DNA of 64,000 bases from Bacteroidales bacterium (GTDB lineage Bacteria > Bacteroidota > Bacteroidia > Bacteroidales > Marinilabiliaceae): the NCBI GenBank assembly GCA_015061285.1, contig SUWW01000014.1, forward strand, positions 1-64,000, read 5' to 3'. The translations under genes and the position numbers were made by a program. The notes below the pieces were generated by a model. That model was not told the origin of the DNA. It did not search any database and worked only from the letters and a program-made list of their open reading frames with translations. Below, piece by piece: positions 27,056 to 35,851 of the stretch. Each line of letters begins with the position of its first letter. Position 1 is the first letter of the stretch.

Positions 27056-30000
27056 ATGATACACAACACTTACAAGATTTTTTCGGCTGTTGCCATTGCT
27101 GGACTATTAAGTAGCAATGTGGCGGCGCAAGAGTTCGCTTTCGAAAAACTCGATCGCGGTTTTATTGGTGTTAATACCGCCAATGGCATATTTCTTTCGT
27201 GGCGTTTGCTTGGCAACGATGATGCAAATGTGTCTTTCGATTTGTATCGTGACGGAGTGCTTGTTAATACCAATGGACATTTAACTACAGTTACAAACTT
27301 TACCGATGCTAATGGATCGGCAGCATCGGTGTATACACTCAAAACTTTAGATGGAGGCGGCAATGAATTGTCGTCGGTTACGCTTGGAGAAATTTGGTCG
27401 AGTCAGTCAAAACGCATTGCACTTGACGTACCAGCATGTTTGACGATGGAAGACCAAAGCACTTGCACTTATCGCCCAAACGATTGTAGTGTTGGTGATG
27501 TAGATGGTGATGGTGAATATGAAATCATACTTAAGTGGGATCCGAGTAACAGCCAAGACAATAGTAAAACTGGTTATACGGGCAACGTATACATAGATTG
27601 TATAAAACTCGATGGCTCAAAACTTTGGCGTATCGATTTAGGTAAAAATATTCGTGCAGGCGCACATTATACACAGTTTCTTGTTTATGATTTTGATGGT
27701 GATGGTAAAGCAGAAATAGCTTGTAAGACGGCTCCTGGTTCAATTGATGGCCTTGGAAAATATGTTACAGAGGCTGCGACGGATGAAGCTATCAAAACCG
27801 CAGATAACACAAAAAGCTACCGAAGTGCAGCGAGTAAAACGCTTGGCGTAGTTATTTCTGGTCCAGAATATTATACAGTGTTCAATGGACAAACGGGTGC
27901 TGCCATACACACAGTAGAGTATAAGCCACTGCGCTCTATTGCAAGTTTTGGCGATAGCTATGGAAATCGTTGTGAACGCTACCTCGCTGCAGTCGGATAC
28001 CTCAAAGGTGTAGATGGCATTCGTCGTCCTTGTATGATAAATAGTCGAGGATACTATACGCAAGCATATGTATGGGCAGCACAATTTGATGGCACTGAGA
28101 TAAAAACCATTTGGCTGCATAAATCAGAATCGCTTGGAACTACATACAAAGTGGTTGATGCTAACGGAGTAGAGACGACATATACCGCCAAAGCCAACAC
28201 GAGTGGCGTGGCTAAAGCTAATTCGAATAACGGAGTGGCTGGTGCTGGCAATCTATATGGAAATGGCAACCACAACCTTTCGGTAGCAGATGTAGATGGT
28301 GATGGCTACGACGAACTGATTTGGGGAGCATCGGCTCTCGATGACGATGGTAAAGTGCTCTATTCAACTGGTATGGGTCATGGTGATGCTATGCATTTGG
28401 CGGATCTTATACCAGCTCGTCCAGGGCTTGAAGTGTTTGAAGTGCACGAAGAGAAGTTGGCTTCACCTTGGGGCTCGTGGGATTTGCACGATGCAGCTAC
28501 AGGCGAAATAATATATATGGGAGGATCTGCAGGCATCGACAATGGTCGTGGTATAGCTGCACATGTAAGCGACAATGTTTATGGCGCATGTTTTTGGTCG
28601 GAGTCGGCTCTTGGTACGTATAGTGCCGAAACAGGAACGCAGATAAGTACTAAATATGGCTCGAAGAATTTCCGTATCTATTGGGATGGAGATCCGCAAG
28701 ACGAACTCCTTGATGGTACGAATGCCGATTCAGACGACGAGAGAAAGCAATTCTATATACAGAAGTTTAATAGTTCGTCGAATACTTATAGCACATTGAA
28801 GACCTTCGATGGCTATACATGCAATACCACCAAAAGCACGCCATGTTTTATGGGTGACATCTTTGGCGATTGGCGCGAAGAGGTTATTGTTAGAGATATG
28901 ACAAGCGCCACCGATGTAGGTTTGCTTATATACACTACTACGACATCTTCCGACTATCGCGTGGTTACGCTTCCTCACGACCATACATATCGCATGGGTA
29001 TGGTTTGGGAACAAACGGCCTACAATCAACCTCCGCATCTTGGATACTATTTGCCAGATAGCCTTGGAATTATGGGTATTGGTTTTATAGATTCTGAAGT
29101 GGCATCGCAAACAGTGCAAATTGGAAGCGAAATAGAATCTATAGGCATCGTTGTGAAAAATTCACCCGAGATTGAAGTCGTCGGATTGCCTAATGGCATT
29201 ACCTATGAATGTGAAAACGATGTATTGACAATAAGTGGAACGCCTACAACCAAAGGTACTTATACATATAAAGTGACAACCAAAGGTGGAAATGGCAAAG
29301 CGCGTAGTGTCAGTGGTGTGATAGATGTGGCAAGTTTGCAAGCAACGCTCACCATGGAACAAGGGGCGGCATCGCAAGCCATATTACTCGGCAATGCCAT
29401 AGAGACCATAGTGGTAAGTACAGAGAATGCTACAGATGTAACTATAGCAGGTTTGCCAGATGGATTGACAGGTAGCTTCTCTGAAGGGAAAGTGACCATA
29501 AGCGGAACGCCAACTGCAGTTGGCAAGTCGACAATTGTGCTAACTACAGTTGCTGCTGAAGGCGCCGATGCTAACACTCTATCGCTCACAATTGAGGTCG
29601 TTAGTGGCAAACTTGAGCTGATTGCGCAATATCTATTTGAAAACAATTTGCTCAATGGAGTGACCAACGAAAATGCTACGGCAACAGGTGGTTATACCGA
29701 ATCCTATGTGTCTGGTAAAGTAGGAAATGCCATAAGCTTCAATGGTACTGGCTATGTTAGTCAAACACACTACGAAAAGCTCGAACTTGGGCAAAAAAGT
29801 TTCACTATATCTATGTGGATAAATAGTACGCTAACTACTTCCGACGACGCATACCTATTCCATTCGGGAAGCACCACAAATGATGCTACCGCTGGCACAT
29901 CTGGTAAGTGGGTGGGCATAGAGTTCAAAGCTGGCAAACTTTACTTCGCAATTGATGATGATGTAAATAAAACACAAGTAGCACTTGCCGATGCATCGCC

Positions 30001-30523
30001 ATATTTCGATGGCAATTGGCACTATCTTGTCTGCACGCGTGATGTTAGTAAAGCTATACTTACCATCTATATAGATGGAAAAGTGGTGGCTACTGCAACT
30101 GACATAACAGGTGATATTAGTCAAACAGAGGAGACTGTTATTGGTAATAGTACGGTAAACCACAATACTCCGTATAAAGGCTTGATAGACGAATTGTGCA
30201 TATACGAAAGTGCAATGAGCGCCGAAATGGTGGCTGCTACCTATAATGCAGCTAACGCTATCACACCAATAATTGATGTTGTAGCAACCGATTGGGCAGA
30301 ACTTATCTACGATGGCTTAGACGGTATTACGCTTGCTCTGTCGGGTAAGGTTACTGTCGCCCTCTACGACATTAGTGGCGCAAAGTGCTTGTCAGAAACA
30401 TTCGATGTGTCTAAAAGAACTATTGTTACGCTTAATAATGTAAAAGCCTTGCCAAAAGGAGTGTATATACTTAGTGCAACGAGCAATCAAAGCACTCGAA
30501 CGTGGAAGCTACTCAATAAATAG
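27056..30523 (+). CDS. PL11 rhamnogalacturonan lyase, T9SS-secreted
   Basis: A large secreted polysaccharide lyase of 1155 residues cutting the rhamnogalacturonan-I backbone of pectin by beta-elimination. Parts in order: signal peptide to about residue 25; PL11 catalytic region to about 680, opening with KLDRGFIGVNTANGIFLSWR and containing several Ca-binding DxDGDGxxE loops (DVDGDGEYE, DFDGDGKAE, DVDGDGYDE); two putative Ig-like repeats (about 684-765 and 771-850, each with GLPxG and ISGTPT); a LamG/concanavalin-like jelly roll (about 851-1070); and a T9SS type A-like C-terminal sorting domain (ALYDISGAK, KGVYILSA, final WKLLNK). The sorting domain and adjacent T9SS genes imply secretion to or across the outer membrane. 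No SusCD pair accompanies it. Confidence 0.9.
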   Translation: MIHNTYKIFSAVAIAGLLSSNVAAQEFAFEKLDRGFIGVNTANGIFLSWRLLGNDDANVSFDLYRDGVLVNTNGHLTTVTNFTDANGSAASVYTLKTLDGGGNELSSVTLGEIWSSQSKRIALDVPACLTMEDQSTCTYRPNDCSVGDVDGDGEYEIILKWDPSNSQDNSKTGYTGNVYIDCIKLDGSKLWRIDLGKNIRAGAHYTQFLVYDFDGDGKAEIACKTAPGSIDGLGKYVTEAATDEAIKTADNTKSYRSAASKTLGVVISGPEYYTVFNGQTGAAIHTVEYKPLRSIASFGDSYGNRCERYLAAVGYLKGVDGIRRPCMINSRGYYTQAYVWAAQFDGTEIKTIWLHKSESLGTTYKVVDANGVETTYTAKANTSGVAKANSNNGVAGAGNLYGNGNHNLSVADVDGDGYDELIWGASALDDDGKVLYSTGMGHGDAMHLADLIPARPGLEVFEVHEEKLASPWGSWDLHDAATGEIIYMGGSAGIDNGRGIAAHVSDNVYGACFWSESALGTYSAETGTQISTKYGSKNFRIYWDGDPQDELLDGTNADSDDERKQFYIQKFNSSSNTYSTLKTFDGYTCNTTKSTPCFMGDIFGDWREEVIVRDMTSATDVGLLIYTTTTSSDYRVVTLPHDHTYRMGMVWEQTAYNQPPHLGYYLPDSLGIMGIGFIDSEVASQTVQIGSEIESIGIVVKNSPEIEVVGLPNGITYECENDVLTISGTPTTKGTYTYKVTTKGGNGKARSVSGVIDVASLQATLTMEQGAASQAILLGNAIETIVVSTENATDVTIAGLPDGLTGSFSEGKVTISGTPTAVGKSTIVLTTVAAEGADANTLSLTIEVVSGKLELIAQYLFENNLLNGVTNENATATGGYTESYVSGKVGNAISFNGTGYVSQTHYEKLELGQKSFTISMWINSTLTTSDDAYLFHSGSTTNDATAGTSGKWVGIEFKAGKLYFAIDDDVNKTQVALADASPYFDGNWHYLVCTRDVSKAILTIYIDGKVVATATDITGDISQTEETVIGNSTVNHNTPYKGLIDELCIYESAMSAEMVAATYNAANAITPIIDVVATDWAELIYDGLDGITLALSGKVTVALYDISGAKCLSETFDVSKRTIVTLNNVKALPKGVYILSATSNQSTRTWKLLNK

Positions 30524-30548
30524 CATTGACGAATAAATAAACAATTTG

Positions 30549-30582
30549 AGCGCTATTCATCGCAAGATGATGGCGCTTTTTT
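30549..30582 (+). terminator. terminator of the PL11 gene
   Basis: A stem AGCGC-AT-CATC pairing with GATG-AT-GGCGCT, with a GCAA loop and one bulged base, is followed by six T. Confidence 0.85.
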
Positions 30583-30674
30583 ATTTGGTTAAAAGAAAGA
30601 TACCCAACATAAAGTATTGCTAACGTGAGCAAATAGTAATAATCTTGTGACACGAAATCGATAGTAATCTAAGT

Positions 30675-31313
30675 ATGGTTTTTATCATTGCCGACAATCA
30701 AGAACTGACGCGTTTTGCTGTTGAGCGTATGCTCGATACTTATGCAGATAAACAAGTGTTTCATGCATCGAACAAGGCAAATTTAGTGTCGCTACTTCGT
30801 GTGCATGAGCAAAGCGTAGTTATTATGGATTATGCACTCTTTGATTTTCCTGATATTCAGAATCTTGTAATACTTGCCCAGCGTTATCCCATGTCGCAAT
30901 GGGTGCTCTTGAGTGACGATCTTGCCGAGCAGCACATGAGCAACATTGTGTATAATACTACCAATGTGGGTATCCTATTCAAAGATTCCCCGCTTGCCGA
31001 TATAACAACTGCCATAAATATGGCGCATGAGGGTCAACGGTTTATTTCTCAACATGTTATGGAAGTTCTTCTTGCTCAGCGAAAACAAGAAGAAGATAAA
31101 TCGCAACTGACTCGCACCGAAATAGAGATAATACGTGCTATTACCCAGGGCAAGACAACCAAAGAGATTGCCTCGGAACGATCATCGAGCATACATACAA
31201 TAAACACACATCGCAAAAATATTTTCCGCAAACTCGGCGTAAACACCGCGCACGAGGCCGTAAAAGCCGTCGTCCGTGCAGGATTGATCGACGAATCTGA
31301 GTATTATATATAG
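30675..31313 (+). CDS. NarL/LuxR-type response regulator
   Basis: A cytoplasmic transcription factor with an N-terminal receiver domain and C-terminal LuxR helix-turn-helix. The phosphoacceptor is Asp52 (VVIMDYALF); the switch Ser80 (VLLSDD) and Lys103 (LFKDS) are present. The acidic pocket reads AD-N-Q (Asp7, Asn8) where two acidic residues are usual. The HTH (about 145-205) contains LTRTEIEIIRAITQGKTTKEIA and HTINTHRKNIFRKL. No histidine kinase gene is adjacent; the nearest is at 34684. It is transcribed apart from the upstream lyase, separated by a terminator. Target genes unknown. Confidence 0.9.
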   Translation: MVFIIADNQELTRFAVERMLDTYADKQVFHASNKANLVSLLRVHEQSVVIMDYALFDFPDIQNLVILAQRYPMSQWVLLSDDLAEQHMSNIVYNTTNVGILFKDSPLADITTAINMAHEGQRFISQHVMEVLLAQRKQEEDKSQLTRTEIEIIRAITQGKTTKEIASERSSSIHTINTHRKNIFRKLGVNTAHEAVKAVVRAGLIDESEYYI

Positions 31314-31337
31314 CGATACTCTAAGATTTTACCATTG

Positions 31338-32555
31338 CTAAGCCTCGCCTTCGGTCCAAGCATCGTCGTAGAGGAAATCGTTGTATGGAAAACGTTGCGT
31401 ATGTATACGTTTTATTTCTGTATATACAAGTTCGCGCATTTCATCGAAGTTCTGCTTGTTGGTTGCCGATATAAATACGCATTTGGCCCCCTTAGCCATC
31501 CACATCTGTTTTAATTCTTCAAGAGAATAGTTTTTTTGAGTTTTCTCCGTCAGATCGTCGGCAGCTTGTGGTGTATAGGTGAAAGAATCAATCTTGTTGA
31601 AAATGAGAATAGTTGGTTTGTCGTCATCGCAGAGTTGATGAATGGTTTGGTCGACAACGGCAATTTGTTGCTCGAACGCAGGGTGCGATATATCTACAAC
31701 GTGCAGAAGCAAATCGGCTTCACGCACTTCATCGAGGGTCGATTTGAACGATTCAACGAGGAATGTCGGCAATTTGCGAATGAAACCAACCGTGTCGGCC
31801 AATAGGAAAGGCAAATTGTCGATTACCACTTTGCGCACAGTGGTGTCGAGTGTGGCGAAGAGTTTGTTCTCGGCAAACACGTTGCTCTTCGATAGGGCAT
31901 TCATCAGTGTTGATTTACCAACGTTGGTATACCCCACAAGAGCGACACGCACGAGACGACCTCTGTTTTGTCGCTGAGTGTTCATCTGTCTGTCGATGTG
32001 GCGAAGTTCCTCCTTGAGAAGGGCAATGCGGTCGAGCACAATGCGTCGGTCGGTCTCAATTTGCTTCTCGCCAGGACCGCGCATACCAATACCACCTTTC
32101 TGGCGCTCGAGGTGAGTCCACATTCGAGTTAAACGAGGTAGCAAATATTGATATTGAGCGAGTTCGACTTGTGTTTTGGCGTAGGCTGTGCGAGCTCGTC
32201 GTGCAAAAATGTCGAGAATGAGCAGTGTGCGGTCTATAACCATCACCTTGAGCACCTGTTCTATATTTTTCTGTTGAGCAGGCGATAGCTCATCGTCGAA
32301 GATGACGGTAGAAATCTCGTTTTCGGCAACGAAATCGCGAATCTCTTCCAATTTTCCTGTACCAACATAAGTCTTGTGGTCGGCTTGTTGAAGGTTTTGG
32401 GTGAATGTAGCTACGGGCTCAGCGCCTGCTGTTTGAGCAAGAAACGCAAGTTCGTTCAAATATTCATCAACGTCGCGTTGCTTTAGGTTGGGCGTACGCA
32501 CGCTCACAAGCACCACTCGCTGCAATTCGTTATCGGAAGAAAGATGTTCTATCAT
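31338..32555 (-). CDS. hflX: ribosome-splitting GTPase HflX
   Basis: A GTPase that rescues stalled or dormant ribosomes by splitting subunits. The N-terminal HflX domain covers residues 14-190 with TYVGTGKLEEI near 62-72, the FDDELSPAQQKN segment and the glycine-rich GGIGMRGPGEKQIETDRR near 154-171. The G domain follows with G1 GYTNVGKST at 208-216, DTVGFIRKLP at 254-263 and FNKID. Length 405 is normal. It is divergent from dusB and convergent with the response-regulator gene. Confidence 0.96.
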   Translation of the reverse strand: MIEHLSSDNELQRVVLVSVRTPNLKQRDVDEYLNELAFLAQTAGAEPVATFTQNLQQADHKTYVGTGKLEEIRDFVAENEISTVIFDDELSPAQQKNIEQVLKVMVIDRTLLILDIFARRARTAYAKTQVELAQYQYLLPRLTRMWTHLERQKGGIGMRGPGEKQIETDRRIVLDRIALLKEELRHIDRQMNTQRQNRGRLVRVALVGYTNVGKSTLMNALSKSNVFAENKLFATLDTTVRKVVIDNLPFLLADTVGFIRKLPTFLVESFKSTLDEVREADLLLHVVDISHPAFEQQIAVVDQTIHQLCDDDKPTILIFNKIDSFTYTPQAADDLTEKTQKNYSLEELKQMWMAKGAKCVFISATNKQNFDEMRELVYTEIKRIHTQRFPYNDFLYDDAWTEGEA

Positions 32556-32659
32556 ACTATACTATAATCGTTTTATCGTACGCGAATGATATTTTCAATA
32601 TATATATTAATTGCCATTCGCATAAACTTTTCGTGCATCATAAATACATGAAAAGACTG

Positions 32660-32667
32660 CAAAAATA
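32660..32667 (-). promoter_or_regulatory. -7 box toward hflX
   Basis: TATTTTTG on the minus strand matches TAnnTTTG, about 105 bases before the hflX start. It is ten bases from the oppositely facing dusB box. Confidence 0.4.
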
Positions 32668-32677
32668 ATTGGTTATG

Positions 32678-32685
32678 TAATTTTG
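32678..32685 (+). promoter_or_regulatory. -7 box of dusB
   Basis: TAATTTTG matches TAnnTTTG, 27 bases before the dusB start codon. Confidence 0.5.
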
Positions 32686-32712
32686 CAGGCATAAAAAGCA
32701 ACAACAAATAGA

Positions 32713-33699
32713 ATGAAGATTCGCAATCTCGACCTTGGACACGAGCCTGTTATTTTGGCTCCTATGGAAGACGTTACCGACCAACCGTTTCGTAAACTAT
32801 GTAAACACTGGGGCGCCGACCTTATGTATACCGAATTTATCAGTGCCGATGCTGTGGTGCGCGACATCGATTCTACATTGCGAAAGACCATAATAGCCTC
32901 CGAGGAACGACCAGTAGGCATACAAATCTATGGCAAAGAGATAGAGCCAATGGTAGAGGCCGCGCGACGTGTGGCTGAGATTGGGCCCGATGTCTTGGAT
33001 ATAAATTTTGGTTGCCCTGTGAAGAAGATTGCTTCTAAAGGAGCTGGAGCAGGAATGTTGCGCGATGTGCCTAAAATGGTTGCTATGACAAAAGCTATTG
33101 TTGATGCTGTGGGCGACAAAGTGCCCGTTACAGTGAAAACCCGTCTTGGTTGGGACGAGTCGTCGAAGTTTGTCGTGGATACCGCTGAACGACTGCAAGA
33201 TGTCGGTATAGAGGCTATAACTATCCATGGTCGCACGCGAGCACAAATGTACACCGGTGAAGCAGATTGGACACTTATCGGCGAAGTGAAGAACAATCCG
33301 CGTATGCATATACCCGTCGTAGGTAATGGCGATATAGTGAGCGGCCCTCAAGCGCGAGAATATTTCAATCGTTACGGTGTTGATGGAATAATGATAGGTA
33401 GAGCATCGATAGGACATCCGTGGATATTCGAAGAGGTGAAACATTATCTACGTACAGGAGAAGAGTTGCCTGCCATAACCATTAGAGAGCAAACAAAACG
33501 ACTTGCTAACCAACTTGATGATACTTTGGCTTGGATAGGCGACGAACGTCGTGCCATATTACACATAAGACGACACTTGGCCGTTTCGTTCAAAGGTCTC
33601 GCAAACTTCCGTCAGCTAAAGATTCGACTTCTACGTGCCGACACGATAGCCGAAGTGAAGACCTGTCTCGATGAAATAGCCAATGAATATGGCATTTGA
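32713..33699 (+). CDS. dusB: tRNA-dihydrouridine synthase
   Basis: An FMN enzyme that reduces uridine to dihydrouridine in the tRNA D-loop. Visible motifs are LAPMEDVTDQPFR near 15-27, ELISADA-like EFISADAVVR at 41-50, the catalytic Cys101 in DINFGCPVKK, the KTRLGWD segment near 142, TIHGRTRAQMYTG near 173, and the FMN phosphate-binding GNGDI and GIMIGRASIGHPWIF. The C-terminal helical tRNA-binding domain is present (total 328). It is the first gene rightward from a divergent promoter region with hflX. Confidence 0.95.
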   Translation: MKIRNLDLGHEPVILAPMEDVTDQPFRKLCKHWGADLMYTEFISADAVVRDIDSTLRKTIIASEERPVGIQIYGKEIEPMVEAARRVAEIGPDVLDINFGCPVKKIASKGAGAGMLRDVPKMVAMTKAIVDAVGDKVPVTVKTRLGWDESSKFVVDTAERLQDVGIEAITIHGRTRAQMYTGEADWTLIGEVKNNPRMHIPVVGNGDIVSGPQAREYFNRYGVDGIMIGRASIGHPWIFEEVKHYLRTGEELPAITIREQTKRLANQLDDTLAWIGDERRAILHIRRHLAVSFKGLANFRQLKIRLLRADTIAEVKTCLDEIANEYGI

Positions 33700-33783
33700 C
33701 AGTTGATATTCAAGGTCGAAAAACGTTTTTTAGCTTCAAAAAGAATTTTGTAATTTCGCACTGCTAAATTTTTAGATTACAAA

Positions 33784-34593
33784 ATGGAAGAAAAAGCAAG
33801 AGTCCTATTTGTGTCTCAGGAGATAATGCCTTATTTGCCAGAGACAGAAATATCGCGAATAAGTAGAATGCTTCCACAAGGAATTCTCGAACGCGGTAAA
33901 GAAGTAAGGACATTCATGCCACGCTACGGCAACGTCAATGAACGCCGCAATCAGCTTCACGAAGTGATTAGGCTTTCGGGAATGAATCTAATCATCGACG
34001 ATACCGACCACCCGCTAATCATAAAAGTTGCAAGTATCCAATCTGCTCGTATGCAGATTTACTTCATCGATAACGAAGATTTCTTCAAACGCAAAAGTGC
34101 CCTTTATACGCCAACAGGAGCTGAGCATCCCGATAACGATGAGCGTGCAATGTTTTTCGCTCGTGGTGTGCTCGAGACTACTCGCAAACTCGGTTGGGCT
34201 CCTCATATTATTCATGTTCATGGCTGGTTCTCGTCATACGTACCATTGTATGTACGCCTTTGGATGAATCACGACCCATATTTCGAGAAATCGAAAATTG
34301 TACTCTCTATTTACGATGAAAGTTTCAAAACTAAATGGGAGGACAATTTGAATAAGAAAATCTATGCCGATGGCATCGATGAGGAAGGCTTGGCTAAAGT
34401 GCATGTCACCGACTATATGTCGATGATGAAAATGGCAATTGACTTCAGCGATGGCGTGATATGCGGTAGCCAGAAAGTCAACGAAGAACTTGTAGAATAT
34501 GCCAAGTCGCTTGGAAAACCAGTACTTCCATATCATCCAGAAGATACTTATATGGATGCATTCAACGAGTTCTACGATAGCTTGTTGCAATAG
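33784..34593 (+). CDS. solo starch/glycogen-synthase N-terminal domain protein
   Basis: A 269-residue protein matching only the N-terminal Rossmann half of GT5 glycogen/starch synthases: ARVLFVSQEIMPYLPETEIS with a Glu-rich variant of the usual KTGGL motif, GILERGKEVRTFMPRYG near 34-50, NDERAMFFARGVLE near 120, HVHGWFSSYVPLYVR near 145-159 and an SDGVICGSQKVNEEL segment near 217. The catalytic C-terminal GT-B domain is absent and the gene ends in a terminator, so this is not a window truncation. Bacteroidota genomes commonly carry such solo proteins. Catalysis alone is unlikely; a regulatory or partner role is inference. Confidence 0.8.
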   Translation: MEEKARVLFVSQEIMPYLPETEISRISRMLPQGILERGKEVRTFMPRYGNVNERRNQLHEVIRLSGMNLIIDDTDHPLIIKVASIQSARMQIYFIDNEDFFKRKSALYTPTGAEHPDNDERAMFFARGVLETTRKLGWAPHIIHVHGWFSSYVPLYVRLWMNHDPYFEKSKIVLSIYDESFKTKWEDNLNKKIYADGIDEEGLAKVHVTDYMSMMKMAIDFSDGVICGSQKVNEELVEYAKSLGKPVLPYHPEDTYMDAFNEFYDSLLQ

Positions 34594-34615
34594 CATGCGT
34601 ATGTATATAAGAGAC

Positions 34616-34649
34616 AAAAGGACGCCCACGTTTTTAGGGCGCCTTTTTT
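34616..34649 (+). terminator. terminator after the solo starch-synthase gene
   Basis: A GC stem (GGACGCCC pairing with GGGCGCC, one bulged A) flanked by AAAA and six T. Confidence 0.9.
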
Positions 34650-34683
34650 GTTTATAAGAGCGTAAAAAATACGTGAGACATCT

Positions 34684-35826
34684 ATGAAAAATTATATCGC
34701 TTGGATAGTGTCGATATTGGCTGGCGTGGTATGCATTGCCTTTATGGCATACATAAACGTCATCACGAGCGACATGCGTAGCGAAGAAGAACAAAGCATG
34801 CAACTTTGGGCTGAAGCCACGCAATGCATAGTAACCGCCGAAGACGCAGCTTCGCTCGACCTCGCTTTCAAGATTATTAAGCAGAATAGCAAAATTCCTG
34901 TAATAGTTACTGAAGGCACCGACAGCGTAACCTTGCTTCGCAATATTGATGGTTGCGACACTATAAAATCGCAAGCTTGGGCACAAGAACACTTGCAAAA
35001 GATGCTCGATGATGGAGTACAATTTATTGATATTAAGGTGGATAGTACGGTAGTTCAACGCCTCTATTACGGCCACTCCAACGTTATTGATAGACTGAAT
35101 GTGTTTAGTTGGTTTCAAGTGGCAGTGGTGCTCGTCTTTGTGCTGATTATATATATGACCTTTCGAGCCAAGCGCAAGAGCGAACAAGATAAACTGTTGA
35201 TAGGCTTGGCACGCGAGACGGCACATCAGCTGGGAACGCCAATCAGTGCTTTGATAGGATGGACCGACATGCTGCGCGCAGGCGAAATAACCAACGAAAC
35301 AGCATCGCAAGAGATTGGTCGCGATGTTAGCCGTCTGCACGATGTGGCAGAGAGATTTTCGAAGATAGGCTCTGCTCCCAAACTCGAGCGTCGTCCAATT
35401 TGCGAGGCTATTGAGGCATCGGTGGAGTATCTTCGACCGCGCATACCCAAGAACGTAAAAATAGATATTGAGTGTGTCGACGAAACGCTTCAGCCGCCGC
35501 ACAATCCTACGCTTATTGGTTGGGCAGTGGAAAACATTTGCCGCAATTCTGTTGATGCATTGCCAAATGGCAGTGGCAGCATAAATATTTCGCTCACTAC
35601 CGATAATAAATATACATACATAACTATAAAAGATGACGGTAAGGGTATGTCGCAAAGTATAGCAAAGCATATCTTTGATGCTGGTTATACTACTAAGACG
35701 CGAGGTTGGGGTATTGGCCTCACACTGACACGTAGAATAGTAAGAGAATACCATAAAGGCGACATCTATGTGCTTAGCACCGAATTGGGCAAGGGCACTA
35801 CTATAGTTATAAAACTACGTAATTGA
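34684..35826 (+). CDS. membrane sensor histidine kinase
   Basis: An inner-membrane histidine kinase of 380 residues. TM helix 1 lies at about 5-24, a roughly 115-residue periplasmic sensor with no recognisable domain follows, and TM helix 2 is at about 141-160. The phosphoacceptor is His181 in RETAHQLGTPISALIGW, an HQLGTP variant of the HisKA box. The ATPase domain has the N box WAVENICRNSVDALP, G1 DDGKGMS and G2 GWGIGLTLTRRIV. No response regulator is adjacent, so it is an orphan; the regulator at 30675 is the nearest candidate. It lies 26 bases before sppA and may be cotranscribed with it. Confidence 0.92.
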   Translation: MKNYIAWIVSILAGVVCIAFMAYINVITSDMRSEEEQSMQLWAEATQCIVTAEDAASLDLAFKIIKQNSKIPVIVTEGTDSVTLLRNIDGCDTIKSQAWAQEHLQKMLDDGVQFIDIKVDSTVVQRLYYGHSNVIDRLNVFSWFQVAVVLVFVLIIYMTFRAKRKSEQDKLLIGLARETAHQLGTPISALIGWTDMLRAGEITNETASQEIGRDVSRLHDVAERFSKIGSAPKLERRPICEAIEASVEYLRPRIPKNVKIDIECVDETLQPPHNPTLIGWAVENICRNSVDALPNGSGSINISLTTDNKYTYITIKDDGKGMSQSIAKHIFDAGYTTKTRGWGIGLTLTRRIVREYHKGDIYVLSTELGKGTTIVIKLRN

Positions 35827-35851
35827 ATATCAACCTAATACTAATAAAACT

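Noticed and set aside
30675..31313. PorX, the T9SS response regulator
   Set aside because: PorX carries a PglZ-type effector domain; this protein has a LuxR HTH.
34234..35754. 506-codon minus-strand ORF opposite the histidine kinase and solo starch-synthase domain
   Set aside because: It spans two clear plus-strand genes and an intergenic terminator, and its translation is Cys/His/Tyr-rich with no family pattern: an antisense shadow.
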